DNA of 64,000 nt from Blattabacterium sp. (Blaberus giganteus) (GCF_000262715.1 NC_017924.1:62001-126000); one strand, 5' to 3'; positions 46,133 through 56,119 are shown, counted from the first letter of the stretch. Notes: generated by a model not told the origin, from the sequence alone. Numbers and translations: made by a program.

Positions 46133-47476
46133 TTATAATACATTGTCTAATTCATTTTTTTTTCTTATTACTTCTATAGTTTTGATTCTTTTATGATCAA
46201 TACTTTTTATTATAAAAGAATAGTTTAAAAAATTTATTTTCTGTTTTTTTTTTGGAAACTCTTTATTTATTTCCATAATAAATCCTCCTAAAGTATCTGC
46301 ATCACCTTTTTTATTTTCAAAAAAAACTTCTTCTTTAATATCCATAATACGATAAAAGTTAATTAAAGATGTTTTTCCATCAAACAAATAATTATTTTGA
46401 TTTAATTTAGAGTAAGACATGTCATCTTCATCAAATTCATCAATAATATCTCCCACAATTTCTTCTATCACATCTTCAAGAGTGACTAATCCACATGTTC
46501 CTCCGTATTCATCTACCACAATAGCTAAATGTATTTTCCTTTTTTTAAAATCGTTTAAAAGATCATCTATCTTTTTTTTTTCTGGAACAAAAAAAGGACT
46601 ATGAATTAGTCTATTCCATTTAAAATTTTTATCATAAATAAACGGAAGCAAATCTTTAGCAAAAAGAACTCCTTCTATATCATCAATACTATCTTTATAA
46701 ATAGGAATACGAGAATAACCTTGATAGGTTACTAATTCTAAAACATCAGAAAAATTTATGGTTCGATTTAAAGCAAACATATCTATTCTTGGAGTCATAA
46801 TTTGATGTGTTTCTGTATTTCCAAAATCAACAATTCTTTGCAAGAATTGACATTCTTTAACATTTTTTTGATTTGGAGATGTAATTTTTAAAGCCTTTGA
46901 AAGTTGGTCTACAGAAATAATATTCTTTTTTTTTATTACTTTTTTTTCTATAGATTTTGAAATCAAAATTATAATTTTACTAATTGGATATAATATTTTG
47001 CTAAGAACCATTAAGGGTTTTGCCATAAAAATAGCAAAACGAAAATTATTTTTACTCGCATATATTTTAGGTATTATTTCTCCAAATAAAAGTAAAATAA
47101 AAGTAAGAACGACTACCTCTAAAATAAAATTAACAGGAACATGAAATCGCTTATAAACAAAAAAATATTTGTTTTGTAAAAATTCTGTAATTAAATAAGA
47201 ACTTAATATGACAATTCCAATATTAGAAAAATTATTAGATATTAATATTGTTGCTAATAATTTTTTTTTATCTCTTAGAATTTTAAATACAATATTTCCT
47301 TTCCAAGAGTTTTTTTTTCTTTCTCTATCAATGGTTTTTTTTTCAATACAAAAAAAAGCAGTTTCTGATCCAGATATTAGTGCGGAGAATAATAACAGTA
47401 TTATGATTAATGCAAAATAAAAAACAAAATATAAAGTTTTTTCTAAAAAAACATTCGTCGAAGATTCTTTTTCCAT
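46133..47476 (-). CDS. gldE: GldE-type CNNM/CBS/CorC-domain membrane protein
   Basis: Membrane protein of the hemolysin C/CNNM family; the Bacteroidota version next to mutY is GldE. Domains in order: a CNNM membrane domain (about 12-190, with SGSETAFFCIEKK), two CBS domains (TPRIDMFALNR and the second ending in DEYGGTCGLVTLEDVIEEIVGDIIDE, split at its usual turn), and a CorC_HlyC domain at the C terminus. In gliding flavobacteria it supports GldD and gliding, but this organism is very unlikely to glide. Here it more probably works in divalent-ion export or lipoprotein stability; that is inference. gldD is not adjacent. Confidence 0.9.
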   Translation of the reverse strand: MEKESSTNVFLEKTLYFVFYFALIIILLLFSALISGSETAFFCIEKKTIDRERKKNSWKGNIVFKILRDKKKLLATILISNNFSNIGIVILSSYLITEFLQNKYFFVYKRFHVPVNFILEVVVLTFILLLFGEIIPKIYASKNNFRFAIFMAKPLMVLSKILYPISKIIILISKSIEKKVIKKKNIISVDQLSKALKITSPNQKNVKECQFLQRIVDFGNTETHQIMTPRIDMFALNRTINFSDVLELVTYQGYSRIPIYKDSIDDIEGVLFAKDLLPFIYDKNFKWNRLIHSPFFVPEKKKIDDLLNDFKKRKIHLAIVVDEYGGTCGLVTLEDVIEEIVGDIIDEFDEDDMSYSKLNQNNYLFDGKTSLINFYRIMDIKEEVFFENKKGDADTLGGFIMEINKEFPKKKQKINFLNYSFIIKSIDHKRIKTIEVIRKKNELDNVL

Positions 47477-47565
47477 GAGATTAAATTTTGATAATAATTT
47501 TTATAAAATAAATATGATAAAAAAAAGGATCTTAAATTCATACTAAAATTCATTGAAAATAAAAA

Positions 47566-48618
47566 CTAAATCATTTTTTCATGTTTTAAAAATAAGACAA
47601 TAGGACGAGGAAAAGGGTATTCGTTTATTTTATTATATGGTATAAAAAAAAAATTATCAAAAAATGTATTTTTATCAAAATTTTGTAAAATTTCACAATT
47701 TAAAAATCTAATTGATAAAATTTGATGAGTAAGTTTATGTTCTATTTGATAAATCAAAGTGTTAAAAAAAATCACTCTAAATTTTTCCCAAATTTTATCA
47801 GCTATTTCATAAATTGAAAGATTTTTTTCCGATTCTATTAAAGGAAAATCATAAAGACCCCTCCATATATCTTTTTTAGTAGATCTTTTGTTTAAACAAA
47901 TATTTTTATTTTGATCACATACGAAAAGATAATAAAAAAATCTATGTTTTATAAACTTTTTTATTTTTTTTACAGGTAATTTATATACAGTTCTATTTTT
48001 AATGGAAAAACAAGAATTTTTAACTGGACATAATAAACATTTAGGACTTCTTGGAGTACATAAAATAGAACCTAAATCCATAATTGCTTGATTAAAAATT
48101 CCTGGTTGTTCAAAATCCATCATTTTTGAAACGATAACTCGAAACATATTTTTTGTAGTTGTAGATGTAATATCATTATAAATTCCTAAGTATCTGGAAA
48201 ATACTCTGCAAGCATTTCCATCAATAGCAGGGATAACTTCATGAAAACATATAGATGCAATGGCTGCTGCTGTATATGGACCTATTCCTTTATATTTTAT
48301 TAATTCTTGATATTTTTTAGGGAAAAAAATTTTTTCATTTTTTAATTTTATAGCAAAAGAATGTAAATATTTTGCTCTAGAATAATACCCCAGACCTTCC
48401 CACTTTTTCAACACATCTTTTTCTTCTGCTTTAGCTAGTTTTTCTAAACTTGAAAATTCTTTTATAAAATTTAAATAATACTTTATGGTTTGTGATGTTC
48501 TTGTTTGCTGTAACATAAACTCTGAAACCAATATATAATATGGATTTTTAGTTTCTCTCCAAGGAAATTTTCGATAATTTTTTTTGTACCAATTTATTAT
48601 TTTTTTGTTAAAATCCAT
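47566..48618 (-). CDS. mutY: Adenine DNA glycosylase MutY
   Basis: Removes adenine paired with 8-oxoguanine. The helix-hairpin-helix IKYKGIGPYTAAAIASI, the catalytic Asp region PAIDGNACRVFSRYLG and the [4Fe-4S] cysteines CTPRSPKCLLCPVKNSC (C-x6-C-x2-C-x5-C) are all intact, in contrast to Nth. A NUDIX-like C-terminal domain (about 230-350) follows, giving 350 residues. In flavobacteria ssb normally lies between mutY and gldE; here only an 89-base empty spacer remains. Divergent hup lies 82 bases away. Confidence 0.95.
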   Translation of the reverse strand: MDFNKKIINWYKKNYRKFPWRETKNPYYILVSEFMLQQTRTSQTIKYYLNFIKEFSSLEKLAKAEEKDVLKKWEGLGYYSRAKYLHSFAIKLKNEKIFFPKKYQELIKYKGIGPYTAAAIASICFHEVIPAIDGNACRVFSRYLGIYNDITSTTTKNMFRVIVSKMMDFEQPGIFNQAIMDLGSILCTPRSPKCLLCPVKNSCFSIKNRTVYKLPVKKIKKFIKHRFFYYLFVCDQNKNICLNKRSTKKDIWRGLYDFPLIESEKNLSIYEIADKIWEKFRVIFFNTLIYQIEHKLTHQILSIRFLNCEILQNFDKNTFFDNFFFIPYNKINEYPFPRPIVLFLKHEKMI

Positions 48619-48700
48619 ATACCTTTAATTTTAGAGCAATTTTATAAAAAATTGGTATATTTAGGAAACCAAATTTTGTTATTTGATATAATGATTTAAC

Positions 48701-48994
48701 ATGACAAAAGCAGATATAATAACAGAAATCATATCAGAAACTGGATCTGAAAAAATTGATACACAAAAGGTTATAGAAATATTTATGAAAAAAATAAAAC
48801 AAAGTTTAACGTCTGGAGAAAATGTTTATTTAAGAGGATTCGGATCATTTATTATTAAATATAGAGCGAAAAAACTTGGACGTCATATATCCAAAAATAT
48901 GTCTATTGTAATTCCTGCGCATAATATACCAGCATTTAAACCTGCAAAATCTTTTACAGAATTAGTGAAAAAAAATGTTCCTATAAAGAAATAG
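48701..48994 (+). CDS. hup: HU family DNA-binding protein
   Basis: Histone-like nucleoid protein, 97 residues. The N-terminal helical part MTKADIITEIISETG is typical, followed by the DNA-binding arm around VYLRGFGSFIIKYRAKKLGR and the C-terminal FKPAKSFTELVKK. The conserved proline at the tip of the arm (IPAHNIPAFKP) is present. It stands alone, divergent from mutY. Its role is chromosome compaction and support of replication and transcription. Confidence 0.95.
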   Translation: MTKADIITEIISETGSEKIDTQKVIEIFMKKIKQSLTSGENVYLRGFGSFIIKYRAKKLGRHISKNMSIVIPAHNIPAFKPAKSFTELVKKNVPIKK

Positions 48995-49040
48995 GAATGA
49001 AATAATGAGTATCTATGAATTAAATTACTAAATGAAAATT

Positions 49041-49130
49041 ATGCCAAACGGAAAAAAAAGAAAAAGACGTAAGATAGCAACTCATAAAAGAAAAAAAAGA
49101 AATAGAAAAAATAGACATAAAAAGAAATAA
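49041..49130 (+). CDS. 29-residue basic protein of AURKAIP1/COX24 (mS38/bS22-like) type
   Basis: Very short gene starting MPNGKKRKRRKIATHKRKK and ending in KK; about 70% of its residues are K, R or H. I recall nearly identical small proteins (MPSGKKRKRHKMATHKRKKR type) across Bacteroidota, classed with the AURKAIP1/COX24 domain found in mitochondrial mS38 and mycobacterial bS22, so a small-subunit ribosomal protein is likely. An in-frame ATG at 49032 would add three residues. It lies between hup and rng, 45 bases before rng. Confidence 0.75.
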   Translation: MPNGKKRKRRKIATHKRKKRNRKNRHKKK

Positions 49131-49175
49131 TAAATTATTGTAAGTTATAAAACTTTTTTCCTTGTTTTTGTGTGT

Positions 49176-50693
49176 ATGAATAAAGAGTTAATTATAAATG
49201 CAGAAGAACAAGAAGTTAAGATAGCTCTTTTAGAAGAAGGAAAATTACTGGAGCTTCATATAGATATTTTTGATAAAAAATTCTCTGTAGGAGATATATA
49301 TTTAGGAATAGTTAAAAAAATTCTATATGGATTAAATGCTGCTATCATAGATATAGGACATTCAAAAGGAGCTTTTTTACATTATGATGATGTTGGATTT
49401 CAAATAGATAAAATGTTGAATTTTATATCCAAAAATCACGTAAAAAAAGAATATAATCATTTAGAAGATAATAATTCTATAGATCATATATTGTATATTG
49501 GACAAAAAATATTGGTTCAAATCTCCAAAGAGCCGATTTCTAATAAAGGGCTAAAACTTACTACAAAAATTTGCATTCCAGGGAGAAATTTAATACTTAT
49601 TCCTTTTTCAGAAAAAATTTTTATTTCTAAAAAAATAAAGAATGTAAAAGAAAGAAGTAGATTAATTTCTTACATAAAGAAAATAATACCTCATAAATTT
49701 GGTGTTATTATTCGTACAGTTGCGGACAATGAAACAGAAAAAGTTTTGAATGAGGAACTCATTTTTTTAATCAAAAAATGGAAAAAAACATTAAACAATT
49801 TAATGAAACTTTTGCCTCCAGTTCGAGTATTGAGTGAAAGTAGTAAAACTTATTGTTTGTTAAGAGATATATTCAATAACGATTTTCAATCGATTTATTG
49901 TAATAATAGTTTTCTTTGCCAGGAAATTCATTCATATTTATCTTTAATTTATCCAGAAAAAACCAACATAATTAAATATTATAAAGGAAATGTTCCCATA
50001 TTTAAAAAATATGGAATAGAAAAACAAATACAAATTTTTTTAGGTAAAAATGTTCCTCTTGAAAATGGAGCTTATCTTATTATAGAACATACTGAAGCTT
50101 TACATGTTATAGATGTTAATAGTGGAACGAGTAATCACATGATGAAAAATTGTACAGAATCAGAAAGAAAAGATAATATTTTGAAAATCAATTTATTAGC
50201 AGCAACAGAAATAGCCAGACAACTTAGATTGAGAGACATGGGAGGTATAATTGTCGTAGATTTTATAGATATGTCTGATTCTGTACAAAAAAAACAACTA
50301 TATGAACATTTAAAGGAAAAAATGAAAAACGATAGAGCAAAACACCACATTTTACCTCCTAATAAATTTGGATTAGTTCAATTTACCCGTCATAGAGTCA
50401 GACCTGAATTAAAAAAAATAAATATAAACAATAAAAATTCTCCTGAAAATTATATTCATCATTTGGAATTTGTTTTAGAAACTATTGTAAAAAATCATAA
50501 AGGAATACAATTACATATTCATTCTTTTGTTTCAGCTTATTTAAAAAAAGGATTTCCTTCAATTCAACAAAAATGGTTATTAAAATATAAAAAATGGATT
50601 AAAATAATTCCAATAGACTCATTTGAATACACAGAATATCGTATTATGAATAAAAATCACAAAATTATATCATCTTCTTTTTATTTTCATTAA
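49176..50693 (+). CDS. rng: Ribonuclease G/E family protein
   Basis: Endoribonuclease for rRNA maturation and mRNA turnover. The S1 domain (about 35-130, with GLNAAIIDIGHSKGAFLHYDD) precedes the catalytic DNase I-like domain with acidic residues in VIDVNSGTS and GGIIVVDFIDM. FGLVQFTRHRVRPEL is the next conserved block. I see no CPxC zinc-link pair after it. The start is the ATG at 49176, since homologues begin MNKELI; a GTG two codons upstream is less likely. It follows the small basic gene as is usual in the phylum. Confidence 0.94.
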   Translation: MNKELIINAEEQEVKIALLEEGKLLELHIDIFDKKFSVGDIYLGIVKKILYGLNAAIIDIGHSKGAFLHYDDVGFQIDKMLNFISKNHVKKEYNHLEDNNSIDHILYIGQKILVQISKEPISNKGLKLTTKICIPGRNLILIPFSEKIFISKKIKNVKERSRLISYIKKIIPHKFGVIIRTVADNETEKVLNEELIFLIKKWKKTLNNLMKLLPPVRVLSESSKTYCLLRDIFNNDFQSIYCNNSFLCQEIHSYLSLIYPEKTNIIKYYKGNVPIFKKYGIEKQIQIFLGKNVPLENGAYLIIEHTEALHVIDVNSGTSNHMMKNCTESERKDNILKINLLAATEIARQLRLRDMGGIIVVDFIDMSDSVQKKQLYEHLKEKMKNDRAKHHILPPNKFGLVQFTRHRVRPELKKININNKNSPENYIHHLEFVLETIVKNHKGIQLHIHSFVSAYLKKGFPSIQQKWLLKYKKWIKIIPIDSFEYTEYRIMNKNHKIISSSFYFH

Positions 50694-50717
50694 AATTCAT
50701 TATAAATTTTAAAACAA

Positions 50718-50800
50718 GTGGGCGTGGTGAAACCGGTAGACACGTCAGAATTAGAATCTGATGCCAATTAGGCGTAAGGGTTCGAATCCCTTCGCCCGCA
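50718..50800 (+). tRNA. tRNA-Leu (anticodon UAG)
   Basis: Class II tRNA of 83 bases. Acceptor GTGGGCG pairs with CGCCCGC (U2-G71 wobble), discriminator A. The anticodon stem TCAGA/TCTGA encloses ATTAGAA, giving UAG. A long variable arm and a T arm GGGTTCGAATCCC are present. CCA is not encoded. The 3' end touches the gltA stop codon with no intervening base. Confidence 0.95.
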
Positions 50801-52051
50801 CTATTTTTTTATATTTCTTTTTTTATATCCTATATAAATTTGTCTGGGTCTACCTATAGGATCTCTGTTCAATTTCATTTCTTTCCAATGAGCCATCCAT
50901 CCTGGCAATCTACCTAAAGCAAACATAACAGTAAACATATCTTTTGGAATCCCTATGGCTTGATAAATAATACCAGAATAGAAATCAATATTAGGATAAA
51001 GTTTTTTTTCTATAAAATAGGAATCTCGTAGAGCATTTTCCTCAAGATTTTTTGCTAATTCTAATATTGGATCAGAAATTCCTAATTCTTGAATCACATT
51101 TTCAGCTACTTGTTTAGCTATTTTAGCTCTAGGATCAAAATTTTTATAAATTCTATGTCCAAATCCCATAAGTCTAAATGGATCTTTCTTATTTTTTGCT
51201 TTTTCTATCCATTTTTTTATATTCCCTCCACTTTTTAAAATATCCTCTAACATTTCAATTACAGCTTGGTTCGCCCCTCCATGTAATCTACCCCAAAGAG
51301 CAGTCATCCCTGCAGATATAGATGAAAATAATCCTGCATGAGCAGAACCCAATAAACGAACGGTAGTTGTGGAACAATTTTGTTCATGATCTGCATGTAA
51401 TATTAAAAGTTTGTTTAAAGCATCCGCAATAATCGGATTATGTTCATAAGATTGATTAGGAACAGAAAAAAACATTTTTAACAGATTAGATATATAATCC
51501 AGATGATGATCTGGATGAGTTGGAGGTCCCCCAACTTTTTTCCTGTAAGTTAAAGCTGCTAACATAGGTAATTTGGCTAACAAATGAATATACATATCTT
51601 CTTCTTGTAAACAATCTATAAATGCATCTAAAATATAGGTCAAAGAAGATAAAATTCCCATTGGATGATAAAAATTAGGAATATGATCAAGGATTTGATT
51701 CATCTCTTTATGAAGATGATTAAATTTTTTTATTCTTTCAGAAAAAGACTTTAGTTGTGCAGTATCAGGAAGTTCTCCATTTAAAATAAGATAACTCGTT
51801 TCTATAAACGAACATTTTTTAATGATTTGTTCAATAGGATATCCTCTATATAATAGTTCTCCTTTTTCTCCATCTATAAAACTAATGGAACTTTTAGTCA
51901 TTCCTGTGTTTTTAAATCCTGGATCAAATGTAATAAAGCCTGTACTTTCTCTTAATTTAGAGATATTAATAGCTTTATCATAACAAGTTCCATAAATTAC
52001 AGGAAATTTGTAATGATATCCATTGATATTAAAATTTACGACACTGTACAT
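50801..52051 (-). CDS. gltA: Citrate synthase
   Basis: Entry enzyme of the TCA cycle, 416 residues. Catalytic elements: the first histidine in LLGSAHAGLFSS, the second in GFGHRIYKNFDPRA, and the aspartate region NIDFYSGIIYQA. GRLHGGANQAVIEML is also typical. It is the type II, hexamer-like size of proteobacteria and Bacteroidota. With fumC in this window it shows that at least part of the TCA cycle is kept. The stop codon abuts tRNA-Leu on the other strand. Confidence 0.97.
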   Translation of the reverse strand: MYSVVNFNINGYHYKFPVIYGTCYDKAINISKLRESTGFITFDPGFKNTGMTKSSISFIDGEKGELLYRGYPIEQIIKKCSFIETSYLILNGELPDTAQLKSFSERIKKFNHLHKEMNQILDHIPNFYHPMGILSSLTYILDAFIDCLQEEDMYIHLLAKLPMLAALTYRKKVGGPPTHPDHHLDYISNLLKMFFSVPNQSYEHNPIIADALNKLLILHADHEQNCSTTTVRLLGSAHAGLFSSISAGMTALWGRLHGGANQAVIEMLEDILKSGGNIKKWIEKAKNKKDPFRLMGFGHRIYKNFDPRAKIAKQVAENVIQELGISDPILELAKNLEENALRDSYFIEKKLYPNIDFYSGIIYQAIGIPKDMFTVMFALGRLPGWMAHWKEMKLNRDPIGRPRQIYIGYKKRNIKK

Positions 52052-52098
52052 AATAATAAATTTTTAATTATATATGATTAATATAAATAACTTTTATT

Positions 52099-53034
52099 TT
52101 ATATTTTGAAAATCATTTCATCAAATGAAATTAGAGTATTAAATCCTTTCTTAGAAAAATAATTTTTCATTCCTTTTCTAGAACTTATCAAAACAAAATC
52201 TCCTCCCCAAGCACCTAAACTTTTGACAATTCCTAAATAATCTGGAAAATATATTTCTTTAATAGTAGGAATATTAAGTATTTTTGATATAATTTTTTCA
52301 TGTTTTAGCAATAACTCTTCGAATTCTTTTAATGTTTTACAAAAAGGAATTTTTAAAGTTATATAAGATATGGATTCAATATTTTCATGAGATATGTTAG
52401 ATATATTAGAGTAAAAATATTGTATTTCATCACAAGTATTCTGTTTTTTATTGAGATGAAGAAAAAAAAGTTGATCTTTAAATGGTGGATTAAATTCTAT
52501 GGGAATTATATGAGGTTTTTTATTACATAATTTATAAATTATAGGTTTTGAAATTGAAACACAAGCAATATCATATCCACTTCCTGGAAAAGAATGACCT
52601 AACAACATGTAAGGATCTATTTTGGCCCATTTTGCGATATTGTTAATTAATGTGGAACTACTCCCTAACCCCCAATTTCTTGGAAATTCTAATTGTGTTT
52701 TAACATATATTCCTAATGAATTAGGAAGAAAGTTTTTTTGAATTTTTTTAGATTTTAATAATAAATCTCTTAGTTTAAGAGCTGTATTTTTTTCTGTTTC
52801 ATAGCAAATATCTAAAGAAGGAAGCTGAAATATTCCTTCAAACCAAAGTTTATTGATTTCATCGTAACATTTCCAATGTAAAACAGAAGAAAAATTCTGA
52901 CCTAAGATAGTTAATGACTGTCCTTTAATTGTAGGTAAAGCTAATCCACAGGCTCCACACAAAATAAAATATTCTCCTGTTAACAATAGTTTTCCATGAC
53001 TATAAAAAAAATGTCTATATCTATGTCGAGGCAT
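52099..53034 (-). CDS. GYDIA-type GHMP kinase family protein
   Basis: GHMP small-molecule kinase, 311 residues. Seen are the N-terminal GKLLLTGEYFIL strand-turn, the ATP-binding WGLGSSSTLINNIAKW, and the family-naming GSGYDIACV. The last conserved glycine-rich part is LGAWGGDFVLIS. This subfamily is recurrent in flavobacteria and is suspected to act in the mevalonate route (phosphorylation of mevalonate or phosphomevalonate), but I know no biochemical proof. It is nine bases from fabD on the same strand. Confidence 0.85.
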   Translation of the reverse strand: MPRHRYRHFFYSHGKLLLTGEYFILCGACGLALPTIKGQSLTILGQNFSSVLHWKCYDEINKLWFEGIFQLPSLDICYETEKNTALKLRDLLLKSKKIQKNFLPNSLGIYVKTQLEFPRNWGLGSSSTLINNIAKWAKIDPYMLLGHSFPGSGYDIACVSISKPIIYKLCNKKPHIIPIEFNPPFKDQLFFLHLNKKQNTCDEIQYFYSNISNISHENIESISYITLKIPFCKTLKEFEELLLKHEKIISKILNIPTIKEIYFPDYLGIVKSLGAWGGDFVLISSRKGMKNYFSKKGFNTLISFDEMIFKI

Positions 53035-53043
53035 TTTATATTT

Positions 53044-53904
53044 TTAAGCAAAATTTCTTGAAATTTTTTTAATTAAACCTTGTAAAATATTGCCTGGACC
53101 TATTTCTGTAAATAAAATGGCACCATGATCCATCATATTTTTTATAGATTGTTTCCATTTAACTGGAGCCGTCAATTGTTTTACAATATTATTTTTTATT
53201 TCATTAGATTTTTTAACAGGTAGAGCCGTTACATTTTGATATATTGGATATTTAGAATCTTTAAAATCAATTTTATTTACAATTTTTTGAAATTTTTTTT
53301 GGGCTGGTTCCATAATTGGAGAATGAAAAGCTCCATGAACAGGAAGAGTCAATATTTTTTTAGCTCCTATTTTTTTTAGATAGGAACAAACTCTTCTTAA
53401 AGCTTGAATTTCTCCAGAAATAACTAACTGTTCAGGACTATTATAATTAGATGGAACTATAATTCCATGATCTTTTTTACAAACATATTCTATAACTGAA
53501 TCTTTTAACCCAAACACTACAGCCATCCCTCCAGAAGTTAATTCACAAATATTTTGCATAATTGAAGCTCTTTCATTCACTAGTTTTAATCCATCTTCAA
53601 AAGAGAAGACATTAATTGCTGCTAAAGCAGATAATTCCCCTAGAGAATGTCCAGCTACCATATCAGGTTTAAAATTTTTTGATATTTTTGCTTTTATAAC
53701 TGAATATATATAAATCGATAATTGTGTATATTTTGTATTTTTTAAAGTATCGATAGATCCTTCAAACATTATAGATGTAATTTTAAAACCTAAAACTTCG
53801 TTAGATAATTGAAATAATTTTTTTGCTAAATGAGAATTTTTATATAAATCTTTTCCCATTCCTACAAATTGAGATCCTTGACCAGGAAATAAATAAGCTT
53901 TCAT
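53044..53904 (-). CDS. fabD: Malonyl CoA-acyl carrier protein transacylase
   Basis: Loads malonyl groups onto ACP in fatty-acid synthesis. The start YLFPGQGSQFVGMGKDL, the catalytic serine in VAGHSLGELSALAA and the catalytic histidine in VHGAFHSPIM are all present; EIGPGNILQGLIKKI closes the domain. Length 286 is normal. It heads a minus pair with the GHMP kinase and is divergent from tatD across 44 bases with no recognisable promoter box. Confidence 0.96.
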   Translation of the reverse strand: MKAYLFPGQGSQFVGMGKDLYKNSHLAKKLFQLSNEVLGFKITSIMFEGSIDTLKNTKYTQLSIYIYSVIKAKISKNFKPDMVAGHSLGELSALAAINVFSFEDGLKLVNERASIMQNICELTSGGMAVVFGLKDSVIEYVCKKDHGIIVPSNYNSPEQLVISGEIQALRRVCSYLKKIGAKKILTLPVHGAFHSPIMEPAQKKFQKIVNKIDFKDSKYPIYQNVTALPVKKSNEIKNNIVKQLTAPVKWKQSIKNMMDHGAILFTEIGPGNILQGLIKKISRNFA

Positions 53905-53948
53905 AAAATTTTTTAATTTAAAAAAAAAAACTTGAAATTAATTATTAC

Positions 53949-54716
53949 ATGAAAATTACTGATACTCATACCCATTTATACATGAAAGAATTTGATGAAG
54001 ATATTAGTTTTGTAATACAAAAAGCCTTTCATAAAGGAATCAATAGATTTTTACTTCCTTCTATAGATAGTTCTACTATTCCTAATATATTAAAATTAGA
54101 AAAAAAATATCCTAATGTATGTTTTTCTATGATAGGGTTACATCCTAATAAAGTAAATCCAAATAGTTTAGATAAAGAATTGAAAAATATTAAAACATGG
54201 TTATGTAAACATTCCTTTATTTCTATTGGAGAAATAGGAATGGATTTACATATAGAAAAGAAATTTGTTTCTGAACAGGAATATGCTTTTAAAACTCAAA
54301 TACAGTGGGCGAAAAAAAAAAGATTACCTATAGTTATACATTGTCGAAAAGCTTTTGATCAAGTTTTTCATATCTTATCAAAAGAAAAAAACTCTTCTCT
54401 TAAAGGAGTTTTTCACTGTTTCTCCGGAACTTTGGATCAAGCTAAAAAAATTATTGATTTTGGAATAAAAATAGGTATTGGAGGAATGATTACTTTTAAA
54501 AATAATCATATTAGCCAATTTTTACATAAAATAAGTTTGAATCATATAGTATTAGAAACGGATTCCCCTTATCTTGCTCCACATCCTTTTAGAGGAAAAA
54601 GAAATGAACCGGAATATTTAAGAATTATCTTGAAAAAACTATCACAGATTTATTCTATGTCAGAGGAAAAAATATCCGATATTATTCATTTGAATGTAGA
54701 AAAATTGTTTTTTTAA
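53949..54716 (+). CDS. tatD: TatD family metal-dependent hydrolase (DNase)
   Basis: Amidohydrolase-fold nuclease, 255 residues. Metal ligands are recognisable: DTHTHLYM at the start, GEIGMDLH, HCRKAFD, FHCFSGTL and LETDSPYLAP. Members of this family are 3'-5' deoxyribonucleases implicated in repair; the exact in vivo role is not certain. The gene stands alone between divergent fabD and convergent fumC (17 bases to the fumC stop). Confidence 0.94.
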   Translation: MKITDTHTHLYMKEFDEDISFVIQKAFHKGINRFLLPSIDSSTIPNILKLEKKYPNVCFSMIGLHPNKVNPNSLDKELKNIKTWLCKHSFISIGEIGMDLHIEKKFVSEQEYAFKTQIQWAKKKRLPIVIHCRKAFDQVFHILSKEKNSSLKGVFHCFSGTLDQAKKIIDFGIKIGIGGMITFKNNHISQFLHKISLNHIVLETDSPYLAPHPFRGKRNEPEYLRIILKKLSQIYSMSEEKISDIIHLNVEKLFF

Positions 54717-54733
54717 AAAAAATAATTTAATTT

Positions 54734-56119
54734 TTATACCATTTTAGATGGATTCACTAATTTTTCGAATTCATGAAGTGTTAAATATCCTAATCGAATC
54801 GCTTCTTCTTTTAATGTACTATTATTTTCATAAGCAGATCTCGCTATTTTTGCTGATTTTTCGTATCCAATATGAGGATTAAGAGCAGTTACTAGCATCA
54901 AAGATTTATCCAAAAATTCTTTAATTTTCTTATAATTTGGTTTTATTCCTTTTACGCAAAAAGAAGAAAAAGAAGTACAAGCATCTGAAAGAAGTTGGGA
55001 AGATTGTAAAAAATTATATGCCATTAATGGTTTAGCGACATTCAATTCATAATTTCCTGAAGATCCGGCCATAGAAATAGCTATATCATTCCCTATAATT
55101 TGAGTACAAACCATAATAATAGCCTCACATTGAGTCGGATTAACTTTTCCTGGCATTATAGAAGATCCGGGTTCATTTTCCGGAATATGTATTTCTCCAA
55201 TTCCTGAACGTGGTCCAGAAGCTAAGAAACGAATATCATTTGATATTTTTATTAAAGAAACAGCTATTTGTTTAAGGGCACTATGAGATTCCACTATTGC
55301 ATCATGAGATGATAATGCTTCAAACTTATTTTTTGCTACTTTAAAAGGAAAACCAGTATATTGACATATATATTCGGTTATTTTTGCATCATATCCTTTA
55401 GGAGCATTCAATCCTGTTCCAACAGCTGTCCCTCCTATAGCCAATTCAGAAAGATGATCTAAAGTTTTTTTTATAGCATTTAATCCATGATCTATTTGAG
55501 AAACATATCCAGAAAATTCTTGTCCTAGAGTAATAGGAGTTGCATCCATAAGATGGGTTCTTCCTATTTTAATAACATTATGAAATAATCTTGATTTTTC
55601 TTCCAAAGTTTTTTTTAATTTCTGTATAGAAGGAATAGTTTTATTTACTAATTTTTGATAAGAAGCTATATGCATTGCAGTAGGAAAAGTGTCATTAGAT
55701 GATTGAGACATATTCACATCATCATTGGGGTGTATAAAAGGTTTAGAACTTCCTAATTTTTCTCCCATTAAAACATGAGACCTGTTAGAAATCACTTCAT
55801 TGATATTCATATTGGTATGAGTCCCTGATCCCGTTTGCCATATCACTAAAGGAAATTGATCATTTAATTTTTCCTCTATAATTTCATCACAAACTAAGGA
55901 TATCATGTCTTTCTTTTTTTTAGATAAAAGACCTAACTCAAAGTTAACATGAGCGGCTGCTTTTTTTAAAAAACCAAATGCATGAATAATTTCTATTGGC
56001 ATAGAAGCCATTGGTCCAATTCTAAAATTATTTCTAGATCTTTCTGTTTGTGCCCCCCAATATTTATTAAAAGGAACTTTAACTACTCCCAAAATATCTT
56101 TTTCTATTCTATATGTCAT
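54734..56119 (-). CDS. fumC: Fumarate hydratase class II
   Basis: Iron-independent fumarase of the TCA cycle, 461 residues. Typical blocks: [20 protein letters not shown] (substrate site, interrupted by the usual turn), [31 protein letters not shown] and the superfamily signature [13 protein letters not shown]. It is complete. As an oxygen-stable enzyme it avoids Fe-S repair needs. The 3' end is close to tatD, and upstream lies the divergent small membrane protein. Confidence 0.97.
   Translation of the reverse strand: MTYRIEKDILGVVKVPFNKYWGAQTERSRNNFRIGPMASMPIEIIHAFGFLKKAAAHVNFELGLLSKKKKDMISLVCDEIIEEKLNDQFPLVIWQTGSGTHTNMNINEVISNRSHVLMGEKLGSSKPFIHPNDDVNMSQSSNDTFPTAMHIASYQKLVNKTIPSIQKLKKTLEEKSRLFHNVIKIGRTHLMDATPITLGQEFSGYVSQIDHGLNAIKKTLDHLSELAIGGTAVGTGLNAPKGYDAKITEYICQYTGFPFKVAKNKFEALSSHDAIVESHSALKQIAVSLIKISNDIRFLASGPRSGIGEIHIPENEPGSSIMPGKVNPTQCEAIIMVCTQIIGNDIAISMAGSSGNYELNVAKPLMAYNFLQSSQLLSDACTSFSSFCVKGIKPNYKKIKEFLDKSLMLVTALNPHIGYEKSAKIARSAYENNSTLKEEAIRLGYLTLHEFEKLVNPSKMV

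Noticed and set aside
49170..49175. GTG start for rng
   Set aside because: Relatives begin MNKELI, which corresponds to the ATG at 49176.
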